Made by a program: the position numbers and the translations under genes. Below, piece by piece: positions 16,780-25,503 of a stretch of DNA of 64,000 nucleotides. Numbering within the stretch: position 1 is the first letter of the stretch; each line of letters starts with the position of its first letter. The notes below the pieces were generated by a model. It had not been told where the DNA came from. It ran no database searches and worked only from the letters and a program-made list of their open reading frames with translations. Source of the DNA: Muribaculaceae bacterium Isolate-110 (HZI) (GTDB taxonomy: Bacteria > Bacteroidota > Bacteroidia > Bacteroidales > Muribaculaceae); assembly GCA_003762875.1 (NCBI GenBank), contig RIBL01000010.1, positions 49,973-113,972 of the forward strand. Direction: 5' to 3'.

Positions 16780-18168
16780 CTAAAGTGCAAGCAGATATGA
16801 GCGGAACGCTTCATAATCCTTACTCATCTCCACCGACTGTTTTGCACCCTTCATGAAAGCCTTGAGTCGGTCGGGAAACTCTACCATTGTGCCTGTATGG
16901 GCCTCCACGGTCTCCTTGAATTTAGCCGGATGGGCAGTCTCGAGAAACACTCCTGTCTCGCCAGGCAAAAGCATCTGCCGCAGAGCACGGTAGCCCACAG
17001 CTCCGTGTGGGTCAAGTAGATAGCCCGTGCGGCGGTGACAGTCGGCCATAGTTTCGGCAATGAGACCATCCGAATAGGTAGTACCCGAGATGAGCGAGGC
17101 TATACGCGAATGGTCGTTGCCGTAGAGATCAAGAATGCGGGCAAAGTTGCTCGGGTCACCCACGTCCATCGCATTGGCGATGGTAGCGACACTCGGACGA
17201 GGGGTGTACACCCCGCTCTGCAGATAATCAAAGAATACATCGTTGGCATTGTTGGCAGCGATAAATCTGCGTATGGGCAGACCCATACGGTGGGCTATGA
17301 GTCCGGCGGTGATATTGCCGAAGTTGCCGCTCGGCACACACACCACAAGATTGTCGGCCTTGCCGGCTTTTTTCAGTTGGGCATATGCGTTGAAATAATA
17401 GAACGCCTGAGGGAGAAAGCGGGCCACGTTGATGGAGTTGGCCGATGTGAGGAGCAGACGGTCGTTGAGCTCCGCATCGAGAAACGCGCTCTTGACCAGC
17501 CGCTGACAGTCATCAAACACTCCGTCGACCTCGATGGCTGTGATGTTGCGTCCGAGCGTGGTAAACTGACATTCCTGTATGGGACTCACTTTGCCCTTGG
17601 GATAGAGCACATGGACGTTGATGCCATCCACGCCAAGGAAACCGTTGGCTACGGCCGAACCTGTATCGCCGCTCGTGGCCACAAGCACATGGACGTTGAT
17701 GCCATCCACGCCAAGGAAACCGTTGGCTACGGCCGAACCTGTATCGCCGCTCGTGGCCACAAGCACATGGACGTTGCGGCGGTCATTGCCCCGGCTTATG
17801 AAGTATTGGAGCAGACGGGCCATGAAGCGCGCACCTACATCCTTGAAGGCCAATGTCGGGCCGTGAAACAGTTCCAGACTGTAAATACCCGGCTCGACTT
17901 CGGCCACCGGAGTGGGAAACGATAGAGTGTCGCATACGATGGCGTCAAGGTCAGAGGTGGGTATATCCTCGCCGAAGAAAGCCCGGGCCACCGTGCAGGC
18001 CATCTCGTGAAACGACATGCTGTCGATGTTGTCAAAAAACTCAGCCGGAAGTCTCTCTATGCGTTCGGGCATATACAGGCCACGGTCGGGGGCGAGCCCC
18101 TTGACCACGGCCTCGGCCAGTGTCACGTCGGGCGATGTATGGTTGGTGCTGTAATATTTCATTTTCAT
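16780..18168 (-). CDS. thrC: Threonine synthase with a 26-residue internal duplication
   Basis: ThrC converts O-phosphohomoserine to threonine with PLP. The PLP lysine is Lys109 in PTLAFKDVGARF, and the phosphate-binding region VPSGNFGN is present. The ancestral length for this type is about 436; this copy has 462 because residues 135-160 (containing ATSGDTGSAV) are repeated exactly as 161-186. That segment lies beside the active site, so the duplicated protein is likely impaired or inactive. The frame is kept. It is last in the thrA/apgM/thrC operon, 8 bases after the mutase-like gene. Confidence 0.93.
   Translation of the reverse strand: MKMKYYSTNHTSPDVTLAEAVVKGLAPDRGLYMPERIERLPAEFFDNIDSMSFHEMACTVARAFFGEDIPTSDLDAIVCDTLSFPTPVAEVEPGIYSLELFHGPTLAFKDVGARFMARLLQYFISRGNDRRNVHVLVATSGDTGSAVANGFLGVDGINVHVLVATSGDTGSAVANGFLGVDGINVHVLYPKGKVSPIQECQFTTLGRNITAIEVDGVFDDCQRLVKSAFLDAELNDRLLLTSANSINVARFLPQAFYYFNAYAQLKKAGKADNLVVCVPSGNFGNITAGLIAHRMGLPIRRFIAANNANDVFFDYLQSGVYTPRPSVATIANAMDVGDPSNFARILDLYGNDHSRIASLISGTTYSDGLIAETMADCHRRTGYLLDPHGAVGYRALRQMLLPGETGVFLETAHPAKFKETVEAHTGTMVEFPDRLKAFMKGAKQSVEMSKDYEAFRSYLLAL
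17611..17776. repeat. Exact 78-bp in-frame tandem duplication inside thrC
   Basis: The unit 17611-17688 is repeated identically at 17689-17766, followed by the first ten bases (ATGGACGTTG) of a third copy. The repeated word AGCACATGGACGTTG flanks the unit on both sides, so the duplication could arise, and reverse, by slippage or recombination between short direct repeats. Confidence 0.97.
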
Positions 18169-18176
18169 CAGTGTTG

Positions 18177-19430
18177 TTACAGATTCATGAACTCATGCAT
18201 GAACTCCATGAGCCGGAGAGTGCCGTAGGCTCCGCGGGCACATTGTGCCTCGGAGTAGGCTGTCACGCTGTCGGGTGTGATGCCGGGGTGCCATATGGTG
18301 AAAGGCACGGGCTCAGCCTTGTGTACACGCAGTTCCACAGGGGTGGCGTGGTCGGGCAGCAGGGCTATGGCTATCTGCTCGCCTGTGCGGGTCACCTCGT
18401 CGAGTATCGGGCCGACCACGCGTCGATCGAGATATTCGATGGCTTTGACTTTGAGGTCTATGTCGCCGTCGTGGCCGGCCTCGTCGGTAGCCTCTACGTG
18501 CAGAAACACAAAGTCATCGCTGCGCAGTGACTCAAGCGCGGCACGGCATTTGTCTTCATAATTGGTGTCGGCCAGACCTGTGGCTCCCTCCACATCGATG
18601 GGGCGCAGTCCGGCATAACGTCCGATGCCTCTGATGAGGTCGACCGCCGTGATGACCGAGCCTGTCTTGATGGCCGGATACATCTGACTGAGCGTAAGCA
18701 TCGAGGGACGGTAACCCGGGCTCCAGGGCCATATGGAGTTGGCTATGGGGCGTCCCTGCTGCGAGTGGCGCAGGTTGACGGGATGAGAGGCGAGAAGAGC
18801 CTGTGACCGCTCTATGAGATTGTTGATCAAAGCTGCTGTCTCGGCAGCCGACATGCGGCCTTCCTCCGTCACCTCCTCGTAGGCCGGAGCGTCGGGCAGC
18901 GGTCTGACGAGCAGCGGCCGCCAGGCTTCGCCGGGATGGTCGTGGGGCGGGGTGGTGATTATGTGCTTGTTGCCGCCGCGTATGACGAGCAGATGGCGGT
19001 ATTGTATGCCCGGAATAAATCTTACGCGGTCGTCGCCAAGCTCGCGGTCGAGCATTTCGATGAGTTCACGCCCCTCCTCGGTAGTAAGATGTCCGCCGTG
19101 GTGGTTGGTGATGTCACCGGCGGCAGAGAGAGTGAGAATGTTGCATCGCATGGCCATGTCGCCGGGCTGCATGTCATAGCCTATGCTCGCAGCCTCGAGC
19201 GGCCCGCGGCCCTCGTATACTTCATTGAGGTCATAGCCGAGTATGGCAGTATTGGCCACCTCGCTGCCCGGCGCGAAACCTTCGGGGACCGTAGTCAGCA
19301 ATCCCGAACGTCCTTGCGAGGCAAGGCGGTCAAAGTTGGGTGTGTCGGCATATTCCAGCGGAGTCTTTCCGCCGAGCCGTTCCACCCGATGGTCGCTCAT
19401 GCCGTCACCGAGTATTATAAGGTGTTTCAT
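18177..19430 (-). CDS. Cofactor-independent phosphoglycerate mutase-like enzyme, probable homoserine kinase
   Basis: A 417-residue alkaline-phosphatase-superfamily protein of the archaeal-type ApgM family. It begins MKHLIILGDGMSDHRVE (metal-binding Asp), with TPNFDRLASQG, NTAILGYDLNEVYEGRGPLE and the C-terminal metal site VEATDEAGHDGD and LLPDHATP. In Bacteroidetes and Deltaproteobacteria, members placed between thrA and thrC have been proposed to act as homoserine kinase in place of ThrB; no GHMP-type thrB is present here. The location between thrA and thrC in the same strand supports that role by inference, while family membership alone would say phosphoglycerate mutase. Confidence 0.82.
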   Translation of the reverse strand: MKHLIILGDGMSDHRVERLGGKTPLEYADTPNFDRLASQGRSGLLTTVPEGFAPGSEVANTAILGYDLNEVYEGRGPLEAASIGYDMQPGDMAMRCNILTLSAAGDITNHHGGHLTTEEGRELIEMLDRELGDDRVRFIPGIQYRHLLVIRGGNKHIITTPPHDHPGEAWRPLLVRPLPDAPAYEEVTEEGRMSAAETAALINNLIERSQALLASHPVNLRHSQQGRPIANSIWPWSPGYRPSMLTLSQMYPAIKTGSVITAVDLIRGIGRYAGLRPIDVEGATGLADTNYEDKCRAALESLRSDDFVFLHVEATDEAGHDGDIDLKVKAIEYLDRRVVGPILDEVTRTGEQIAIALLPDHATPVELRVHKAEPVPFTIWHPGITPDSVTAYSEAQCARGAYGTLRLMEFMHEFMNL

Positions 19431-19464
19431 TAGTTCTATGTATATGGGGTGGAGAGGATAGGAT

Positions 19465-19521
19465 AGTATGGAGTGTATAAAATAGTATGGAGTGTATAAA
19501 ATAGTATGGAGTGTGTAAAAG
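19465..19521. repeat. Three tandem 19-bp repeats
   Basis: Units start at 19465, 19484 and 19503; the first two are identical (AGTATGGAGTGTATAAAAT) and the third differs at two positions. They lie in the thrA-apgM spacer. Confidence 0.9.
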
Positions 19522-19532
19522 AGAGGGAAATT

Positions 19533-19585
19533 AAACTCTTTAAACCCTCTAAACTCTCTAAACTCTCTAAACTTTTTTAAACTCT
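19533..19585. repeat. Tandem 9-bp minisatellite (AAACTCTCT type)
   Basis: Four consecutive 9-base units (19533-19568), then AAACTTTTTT and AAACTCT, running into the thrA stop codon. The complementary word AGTTTAGA also builds the hairpin at 52935-53020. Confidence 0.85.
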
Positions 19586-22016
19586 AAGTATTAGCTGTAG
19601 ATATGATGTTGGCGAAGACTCCGGCAGCGGTAACGGCCGCACCGGCTCCGTAGCCCTGTATGAGCATCGGATATTCGCGGTAGCGTTCGGTGGTGAGCAG
19701 CACGATATTGTTGGAGCCTTCCAATCCGTAGAACGGGTGGCGCGAATCGACAGCCTCAAGTCCTACGCTCATGCGTCCCATCTCCATGCGGGCCACGAAA
19801 CGCCAGCGTTTGCCCTCGGCTTCAAGCACCTTGCGGCGAGCCTCGAAGTCGGCGTCGAGTTCGGGCAGACGACGCCAGAAGTCTTCGATTGAGCCGTTCA
19901 TGATATCGTCGGGCACAAAAAGATTGCGCTCCACCTCGTCCTGCTCGGCGCGGTAGCCACCCTCGCGGGTAAGGATGACAAGTTTGCGTATCACGTCGGT
20001 ACCGCTGAGGTCGATGCGCGGGTCGGGCTCGCTGTAGCCGAGCTCCTTGGCCAGACGTACGGTCTCGGAGAATGGTGTGTCGGCCGACAGGGCATTGAAT
20101 ATGAAGTTGAGTGTGCCGCTGAGCACAGCTTCGATGCGGAGTATGCGGTCGCCCGACGAACGCAGGTCGTTGATGGTGCCGATGATGGGGAGGCCGGCTC
20201 CCACGTTGGTCTCGTAGAGAAATTTCACTCCGCGCTGCAGAGCGGTCTCCTTGAGCCGGGCATAGCTTTCGTAGGAGTTGGAAGCGGCCACCTTGTTGGC
20301 TGCTACCACCGATATGTTGTGGTCGAGAAATGTCTGATAGAGTTCGGCGATCTCCTTTGAGGCCGTGCAGTCGACAAACACGCTGTTGAATATGTTCATC
20401 TTCACTATCTCGTCGCGCAGTGAGGCAGGAGTCGATGGTGTGCCGGTCTCGAGTGCCTCGCGATAGTTGGCCAGATCGATGCCGCCGCGGTCAAGGACGA
20501 GACGCTTGCTTGAAGCGATGCCGACGACGTTGAGTTTCAGACGGTGGGTCTGCATAAGCTCCTCCTTCTGTGAGCGTATCTGCTCGATGAGCATGCCGCC
20601 GACAGTGCCGACGCCGCATATAAAGAGGTTGACCTCCTTGTATTCGCTGAGGAAAAACGAGTCATGGAGCACATTGAGCGACTTGCGTAGCGACTGTCCG
20701 TTGACCACAAACGAGATGTTGGTCTCGCTCGCGCCTTGCGCGCATGCTATGACACTGATGCCGCTTCGGCCCAGCGCGCCGAAGAGCTTTCCGGCGATGC
20801 CCGGGGTGTGCTTCATGTTCTCGCCCACGATGGCCACCGTGGAGAGGCCGCTCTCGGCATGCATGGGAAACATCGCGCCGGTGCTGATTTCCTTGGCAAA
20901 CTCGTTGTCAAGCACGCGCACGGCTTCGGCTGCATCCTCGTCGCGCACGCCTACCGAGGTGGAGTTTTCCGATGAAGCCTGACTCACCATGAACACCGAG
21001 ATGCCATTGTCGGCCAGAGCCGTGAATATGCGTCGGTTCACACCGATGACGCCGACCATCGACAGTCCGGCAACAGTGATGAGCGATGTGCCGTTGATGC
21101 TCGATATGCCCTTGATCGGTTTGCGGTCATCTTCGATGACGTTGCGTATCACTGAGCCGGGAGCCTCGGGACGGAAGGTGTTTTTGACGAGTATTGGTAT
21201 GTTTTTGACACACACCGGGTAGATAGTGGGAGGATACACCACTTTGGCTCCGAAGTTGCAGAGCTCCATCGCCTCGACATAGCTCAGCGAGTTGATGGTG
21301 TAGGCTGTGGGGATGACACGCGGGTCGGCGGTCATGAAGCCGTCGACGTCGGTCCATATCTCCAGCACTTCGGCGTCAAGGGCGGCCGCTATGATTGAGG
21401 CTGTGTAGTCGCTGCCTCCGCGCCCGAGGTTGGTGACTTCGCCTGTGACGGCGTCGCTCGAGATGAAGCCGGGCACGATGTGTATGTGTCCTTCATATTC
21501 CGGACCTGAAAATTCGGCGCGTACAAGTTGGTTGGTCAGTTCGGTGGCCAGCAGACTCTTGTGGTGCTTGACTTCGGTGCGTATGAAGCTGCGCGAGTCG
21601 TGCAGCACCGAGCCTTTGACCAGACGGTTGACTATCAGCGAGCTCAGACGCTCGCCATAGCTCACGATGAGGGCCTGTGTCTTGGGGCTCAGGTCGCGTA
21701 TGAGGAAGAGTCCGTGATATATCGAGGCCAGCTCGTCGAGCAGTGTGTCTACGCTGGCCTTGAGCGACGCGGGGTCGTCGGTGATGACTTCGTCTATTAT
21801 ATTATGGTGGCGCAGTGTGAGGCCGGCCATGCCTTCGCGGAAAGTCTCATCGCCCGCGGCGGCTGTGACGGCCGTGGAGATGAGCATATCAGTGACCCCG
21901 CCAAGGGCACTGACCACTACCACCACAGGCTTGTCGCACCCTTGGGCTATTTCTTTGAGATTCTTGATCCCAATGACGCTCCCCACTGAGGAGCCTCCGA
22001 ATTTTAAGACTTTCAT
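19584..22016 (-). CDS. thrA: Bifunctional aspartokinase / homoserine dehydrogenase
   Basis: The 810-residue enzyme carries out the first and third steps of the aspartate-to-threonine/methionine route. The aspartokinase domain (residues 1-~290) starts MKVLKFGGSSVGS, the kinase lysine motif, and includes GRGGSDYTASIIAAAL. Two ACT domains follow (~310-460), the likely threonine sensor. The homoserine dehydrogenase domain (~465-810) has the nucleotide-binding FICGVGTVGGMLIEQI and the catalytic region AVLSGTLNFIFNALS. The start at 22016 is set by the conserved N-terminus. It heads the thr operon and its product also feeds metX. Confidence 0.95.
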   Translation of the reverse strand: MKVLKFGGSSVGSVIGIKNLKEIAQGCDKPVVVVVSALGGVTDMLISTAVTAAAGDETFREGMAGLTLRHHNIIDEVITDDPASLKASVDTLLDELASIYHGLFLIRDLSPKTQALIVSYGERLSSLIVNRLVKGSVLHDSRSFIRTEVKHHKSLLATELTNQLVRAEFSGPEYEGHIHIVPGFISSDAVTGEVTNLGRGGSDYTASIIAAALDAEVLEIWTDVDGFMTADPRVIPTAYTINSLSYVEAMELCNFGAKVVYPPTIYPVCVKNIPILVKNTFRPEAPGSVIRNVIEDDRKPIKGISSINGTSLITVAGLSMVGVIGVNRRIFTALADNGISVFMVSQASSENSTSVGVRDEDAAEAVRVLDNEFAKEISTGAMFPMHAESGLSTVAIVGENMKHTPGIAGKLFGALGRSGISVIACAQGASETNISFVVNGQSLRKSLNVLHDSFFLSEYKEVNLFICGVGTVGGMLIEQIRSQKEELMQTHRLKLNVVGIASSKRLVLDRGGIDLANYREALETGTPSTPASLRDEIVKMNIFNSVFVDCTASKEIAELYQTFLDHNISVVAANKVAASNSYESYARLKETALQRGVKFLYETNVGAGLPIIGTINDLRSSGDRILRIEAVLSGTLNFIFNALSADTPFSETVRLAKELGYSEPDPRIDLSGTDVIRKLVILTREGGYRAEQDEVERNLFVPDDIMNGSIEDFWRRLPELDADFEARRKVLEAEGKRWRFVARMEMGRMSVGLEAVDSRHPFYGLEGSNNIVLLTTERYREYPMLIQGYGAGAAVTAAGVFANIISTANT

Positions 22017-22042
22017 TAATATTAATTTTTTAAAAATTAGAT

Positions 22043-22051
22043 GCAAAAATA
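22043..22051 (-). promoter_or_regulatory. Putative -7 box of the thr operon
   Basis: The minus strand reads TATTTTTGC, 27 bases before the thrA ATG. No clear TTTG is found at -33. No threonine-rich leader peptide or T-box was seen upstream. Confidence 0.4.
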
Positions 22052-22192
22052 GTGATTTTTTTGATGTGAGATGCGCTAAAAACTTAAATATTTAAATGAA
22101 AGACTGAAATTTTTATGCAAAAATGGATTTTTAATGGATTATGTCACGCTTATATGGGGCTTAGGATGTGAGGGGTGAAATGATGCTGCGGT

Positions 22193-22230
22193 GTGTCATA
22201 GTGTAATAGTGTACTAATGCACTATGACAC
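22193..22230 (-). terminator. Hairpin at the end of the nucleotidase operon
   Basis: GTGTCATAGTG (22193-22203) pairs with CACTATGACAC (22220-22230), abutting the nucleotidase stop codon. There is no long T run, so terminator function is likely but not certain. Confidence 0.55.
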
Positions 22231-23912
22231 TAATCCTGGCGGGTGTCTTGTTGATGAAACAGTCTTTCCCTGTCACGGATAATGGCCTTGGCCGTGAGGT
22301 GCTCGGGTACAAATTTCCAGTTGGGGGTCACGGTCGGGCTTATTGTGCCTTTGCGCTTGATTGCTTCCATCAGATAGTAGCGCAGGTCGAGCGGGGTGGT
22401 GTGTATGATGCGGCTTTTCAGTTGGTCGGACGGTATGCCGGCTCCGCGTGTGAGTAGTTCGCCTCCGCCGTTGGCCCGGTAGGCGTTGACTGCCACGCTG
22501 TAGGTCTTGTCAAGGTCAAACGGTGAGCCGTCGGCCATCGAAATGATATGTATCTTGTTGCCTTGCATTTGAGTGACATCGACTTCATAGATTATACCGT
22601 AGGCCGAATCGAAGTTGTAGGATGGATTGATGAGAAAGGTGTAGTCGCCTTTGATATGGTTGCCGGTCGAGAATTTCAGCAGCGGATCGTCGGGCGACTG
22701 CATTACGGCTGTCCACAGATTGTAGCTCATCTCGAGATGATTTTTAATCTCGCGACCTGTCAGCGAGAGTGTGCACAATTGATTTTCGTAACGGTAGAGT
22801 GTGAACATGTCGCTGATGCGCAGCGGTCCTTCATGGAGAGTGGCGTCAAACGAGGTGGGTGACGCCAGCGAGATGTCGGCTCCCGACACTTCAAGCTGGA
22901 GGGTGTGTATGAGTTGCATGAAGGCCGATGGTCCGAAATAGACATCGCGTCCCGAAAATTCGCCGGAGGCCTCTCCGATTACCTGTCCGACCAATTGGAG
23001 CGTGTGTGTGCGTTCCGGTTCAAACTCGGCCATGAATGTGGGGTCGGGGGCATAGCTGTCGAGCCGCACGAGGTCGCCCTCGACGTCGAGTATGGCCACA
23101 CGGCCGTCGGGGGCCACATCGGCCGTGACTGTGGCTTCGGCCACAAGACGGGCGTGCGCGCCGGGGTTGAGCAGCAGTATTCCCGTCGACTCGCGGCGCA
23201 CAGCCCTCAGATGGTCGTGGCCCATGAATATGAGGTCGATGCCCTCGACTTCGCGAGCCACAAGTCCCGAGGCGTTTTCGAGCCATTTGCCTGTCAGATG
23301 AGTGCTTTCATAGCCTGAGTGGAAGAGTCCTATCACCATGTCTGGCCGCTCATGACGGCGTATGTGCTCCACCCATCGGCGTGCGCTCTCCACCATGTCG
23401 GTCACCTCCATGCCCGACCACAGTTCCTCAGGCAGCCATGCCGGTATGGCCGGGGTGAGCAGTCCGAGCACGGCAAATCTCACACCGTCGCGCTCGATGA
23501 CGGCATAGGGTCTGAAATAGGGCTCGCCTGTGGCAGTGTCCTTCACATTGGCTCCGAGCAGCGGTATGGGAGACAGGTCGTCACGATAGCGGTCATAGAC
23601 CGGATGGCCGGTCTCTATGTCATGGTTGCCTATAGTCTGAGCGTCGTAACCCATACGTTTCAGCATGCGTGCCACGGGATGAGTCACTCCGGTCTCGATA
23701 AAATTATAGAAATAGACCGGCGGCTGGCCTTGCAGTATGTCGCCGTTGTCGAGCAGCACCACGCGGTCTTCGCCAAGACGTGACCTCAGGTCTTTCACAT
23801 AAGCCGACACCCGCGCCAGCGAGCCTGGAGCGGGTGAGAGAGTCGTGAAATCATAGGGATAGAGCATGCCGTGGACATCGCCTGTCACGGCTATCTTGAA
23901 TACTTTTCTCAT
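22230..23912 (-). CDS. 5'-nucleotidase / 2',3'-cyclic phosphodiesterase family protein
   Basis: A 560-residue two-domain phosphoesterase. The N-terminal metallophosphatase (residues 1-~300) has the metal ligands in AVTGDVHG, DNGDILQG, IGNHDIETG and GHDHL. The C-terminal 5'-nucleotidase domain (~320-560) contains NAYRANGGGELLTRG, the substrate-stacking loop. UshA/CpdB relatives are secreted, but here no signal peptide is visible (MRKVFKIAVTGDVHG starts directly with the metal site), so a cytoplasmic location is likely. Its start overlaps the DUF3108 stop by 4 bases. Confidence 0.87.
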   Translation of the reverse strand: MRKVFKIAVTGDVHGMLYPYDFTTLSPAPGSLARVSAYVKDLRSRLGEDRVVLLDNGDILQGQPPVYFYNFIETGVTHPVARMLKRMGYDAQTIGNHDIETGHPVYDRYRDDLSPIPLLGANVKDTATGEPYFRPYAVIERDGVRFAVLGLLTPAIPAWLPEELWSGMEVTDMVESARRWVEHIRRHERPDMVIGLFHSGYESTHLTGKWLENASGLVAREVEGIDLIFMGHDHLRAVRRESTGILLLNPGAHARLVAEATVTADVAPDGRVAILDVEGDLVRLDSYAPDPTFMAEFEPERTHTLQLVGQVIGEASGEFSGRDVYFGPSAFMQLIHTLQLEVSGADISLASPTSFDATLHEGPLRISDMFTLYRYENQLCTLSLTGREIKNHLEMSYNLWTAVMQSPDDPLLKFSTGNHIKGDYTFLINPSYNFDSAYGIIYEVDVTQMQGNKIHIISMADGSPFDLDKTYSVAVNAYRANGGGELLTRGAGIPSDQLKSRIIHTTPLDLRYYLMEAIKRKGTISPTVTPNWKFVPEHLTAKAIIRDRERLFHQQDTRQD

Positions 23913-24688
23913 GGATTGGGACCGGTATAGAGTGCGCGCACTTTACCTACGGGCAGTTGGCCTTCCACTTTGAGAGGTATGCGTCGGTCGTCGGCTGAAA
24001 TCCATCCTTCGATGGGGGCCGATGACACCTTGCCGTGGCGGGTGAAATTGAAGTTGATGTAAAACGCCGGGAGGTTTTCACCGTTGAGCTGCACGGTTTG
24101 CCGTCCCATATAGGTGATGGTGAGCAGTTCCTTCTTGGAGCCGGAGAATATGTTGACTGTCACGCTGTGGCCTTTGCTCATCGAAGGAAAGTCGAGTGTG
24201 CGCAGATAGAAAAACGCGCTGAGCATGTCGACCGTCATGCCCTGGGCCTCGAGATTGATTGTCGAGGTCGAGAGCGGAGCTCCGGCCGAGGCTCGCTTGT
24301 AGCGTACAGCTTCGGCTGTAAAGGTATTGCCCGAATGGTGAAACGTCACTATGTCCTTCTTGTATTTACCGGCCTCATGGGCTATATAGGTGTATTTAAG
24401 AGGATACAGCCCCTCTTTGGTCATAGTGGAGTAGAGCGTGTCGCGCAACATATATATACTGTTGGCCCACGGCGCGTTTTCGGCAAATACCGATGCCTTG
24501 TAGCAGTCTCCGTCGTTGCGCAGACTCATGGTGGCATATCCGGCCACTTTGTTGATAAACCCCCACTTGTATATTACGTCATAGGTAAGAGTCTCGTCGA
24601 CAAGACTTACTGTGGGTGATGACTGCGCTCTCATCGCCGGGATGCACATCAGCAGCCACAGGAGTGAGAGAATGGATATACGTTTCAT
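23909..24688 (-). CDS. DUF3108 family exported protein
   Basis: A 259-residue protein with a signal peptide (MKRISILSLLWLLMCIPAMRAQ) and a beta-rich body starting LTYDVIYKWGFINKVAGYA, the usual opening of DUF3108 proteins. The family is predicted to be periplasmic or outer-membrane-associated; the function is not known. It is the first gene of a two-gene unit with the nucleotidase and overlaps it by 4 bases. Confidence 0.8.
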   Translation of the reverse strand: MKRISILSLLWLLMCIPAMRAQSSPTVSLVDETLTYDVIYKWGFINKVAGYATMSLRNDGDCYKASVFAENAPWANSIYMLRDTLYSTMTKEGLYPLKYTYIAHEAGKYKKDIVTFHHSGNTFTAEAVRYKRASAGAPLSTSTINLEAQGMTVDMLSAFFYLRTLDFPSMSKGHSVTVNIFSGSKKELLTITYMGRQTVQLNGENLPAFYINFNFTRHGKVSSAPIEGWISADDRRIPLKVEGQLPVGKVRALYTGPNP

Positions 24689-24703
24689 AACTTTAGATAT
24701 TCA

Positions 24704-24730
24704 AAAGGGGGAGTTAAGAGAGCCCCCTTT
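24704..24730 (-). terminator. Intrinsic terminator after tdk
   Basis: AAAGGGGG (24704-24711) pairs with CCCCCTTT (24723-24730), 31 bases after the tdk stop on the minus strand. The T tract is short. Confidence 0.7.
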
Positions 24731-24760
24731 CAATATAGACAATTCATGCTGCGCGATGGT

Positions 24761-25420
24761 TTAATCTTCCATATCGCCGACCGGCAACGGGAGATCAAAC
24801 GGCAAAGCCGAGCGGTAGCTTTGCTCGATGCGTTTGTTGCGCCAGCATTTGCGGCACACGGCCATGTAGCGGTCGTCGCCTCCTATCTCCACCTGCGCAC
24901 CCTCCTCGACAAAGTCACCGTTGCTGCCTATGCGGGCATTGATTATGGTCTTGCGTCCGCAGGTGCAGGTCGATTTTATCTCATCGATAGTGTCGGCTAT
25001 CTCGAAGAGGCGGCGCGAGCCTTCAAACAGGTTGCTGCGGAAGTCGGTGCGCAGTCCGTAGCATATGACGTTGCTTCCGAAGTCGTCCACCACGCGTGCC
25101 AACTGGTCGACCTGATCGGCGGTGAGAAACTGGGCCTCGTCAACGAGTATCCAGTCAGTCACGGCTTTGTCCTCCTCACACATCTGACGCGCCATCTCAT
25201 AGAGATCGGTGTCGTGATATATCCATCGACATTCACGCTCGATGCCTATGCGCGAGCGTATCACGTTGGTCGATTCGCGTGTGTCGACGACGGGTTTGAA
25301 GCACACATAGCGCATGCCACGTTCCTCAAAGTTATATGCGGTGGTAAGGAGGAGGGCCGTCTTGGCCGATCCCATAGTGCCGTAGCGGAAATAAAGTTTG
25401 CCTTTCCTGTACATCTTCAT
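24761..25420 (-). CDS. tdk: Thymidine kinase
   Basis: Tdk phosphorylates thymidine to dTMP in the salvage pathway. The 219-residue protein is of the type II (TK1-like) kind: P-loop GTMGSAKT, the Walker B-like ILVDEAQFL, the lasso region with zinc cysteines (CTCG and CRKC), and the thymidine-contact region around RYMAVCRKC. Length is typical. The start MKMYRKGKLYF at 25420 is chosen; MYRKG at 25414 or an earlier ATG at 25441 are possible. It stands alone with a terminator. The de novo enzyme ThyA is encoded at 39820. Confidence 0.93.
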   Translation of the reverse strand: MKMYRKGKLYFRYGTMGSAKTALLLTTAYNFEERGMRYVCFKPVVDTRESTNVIRSRIGIERECRWIYHDTDLYEMARQMCEEDKAVTDWILVDEAQFLTADQVDQLARVVDDFGSNVICYGLRTDFRSNLFEGSRRLFEIADTIDEIKSTCTCGRKTIINARIGSNGDFVEEGAQVEIGGDDRYMAVCRKCWRNKRIEQSYRSALPFDLPLPVGDMED

Positions 25421-25503
25421 GAGAATGGTTTGGAAAGGCAAAGATAATTATATTTTCCGAGACTACGTGTCGGTCGGAGTCAATTTTAGCATATGTAAAC
25501 AGC

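Noticed and set aside
17035..17925. Long plus-strand open frame antisense to thrC
   Set aside because: It includes the same 78-bp duplication but has composition typical of an antisense shadow; the minus-strand thrC has clear enzyme motifs.
22017..22229. Threonine attenuator, leader peptide or T-box before thrA
   Set aside because: No leader frame rich in Thr or Ile and no T-box stems were seen; the hairpin at 22193-22230 abuts the other operon's stop codon.
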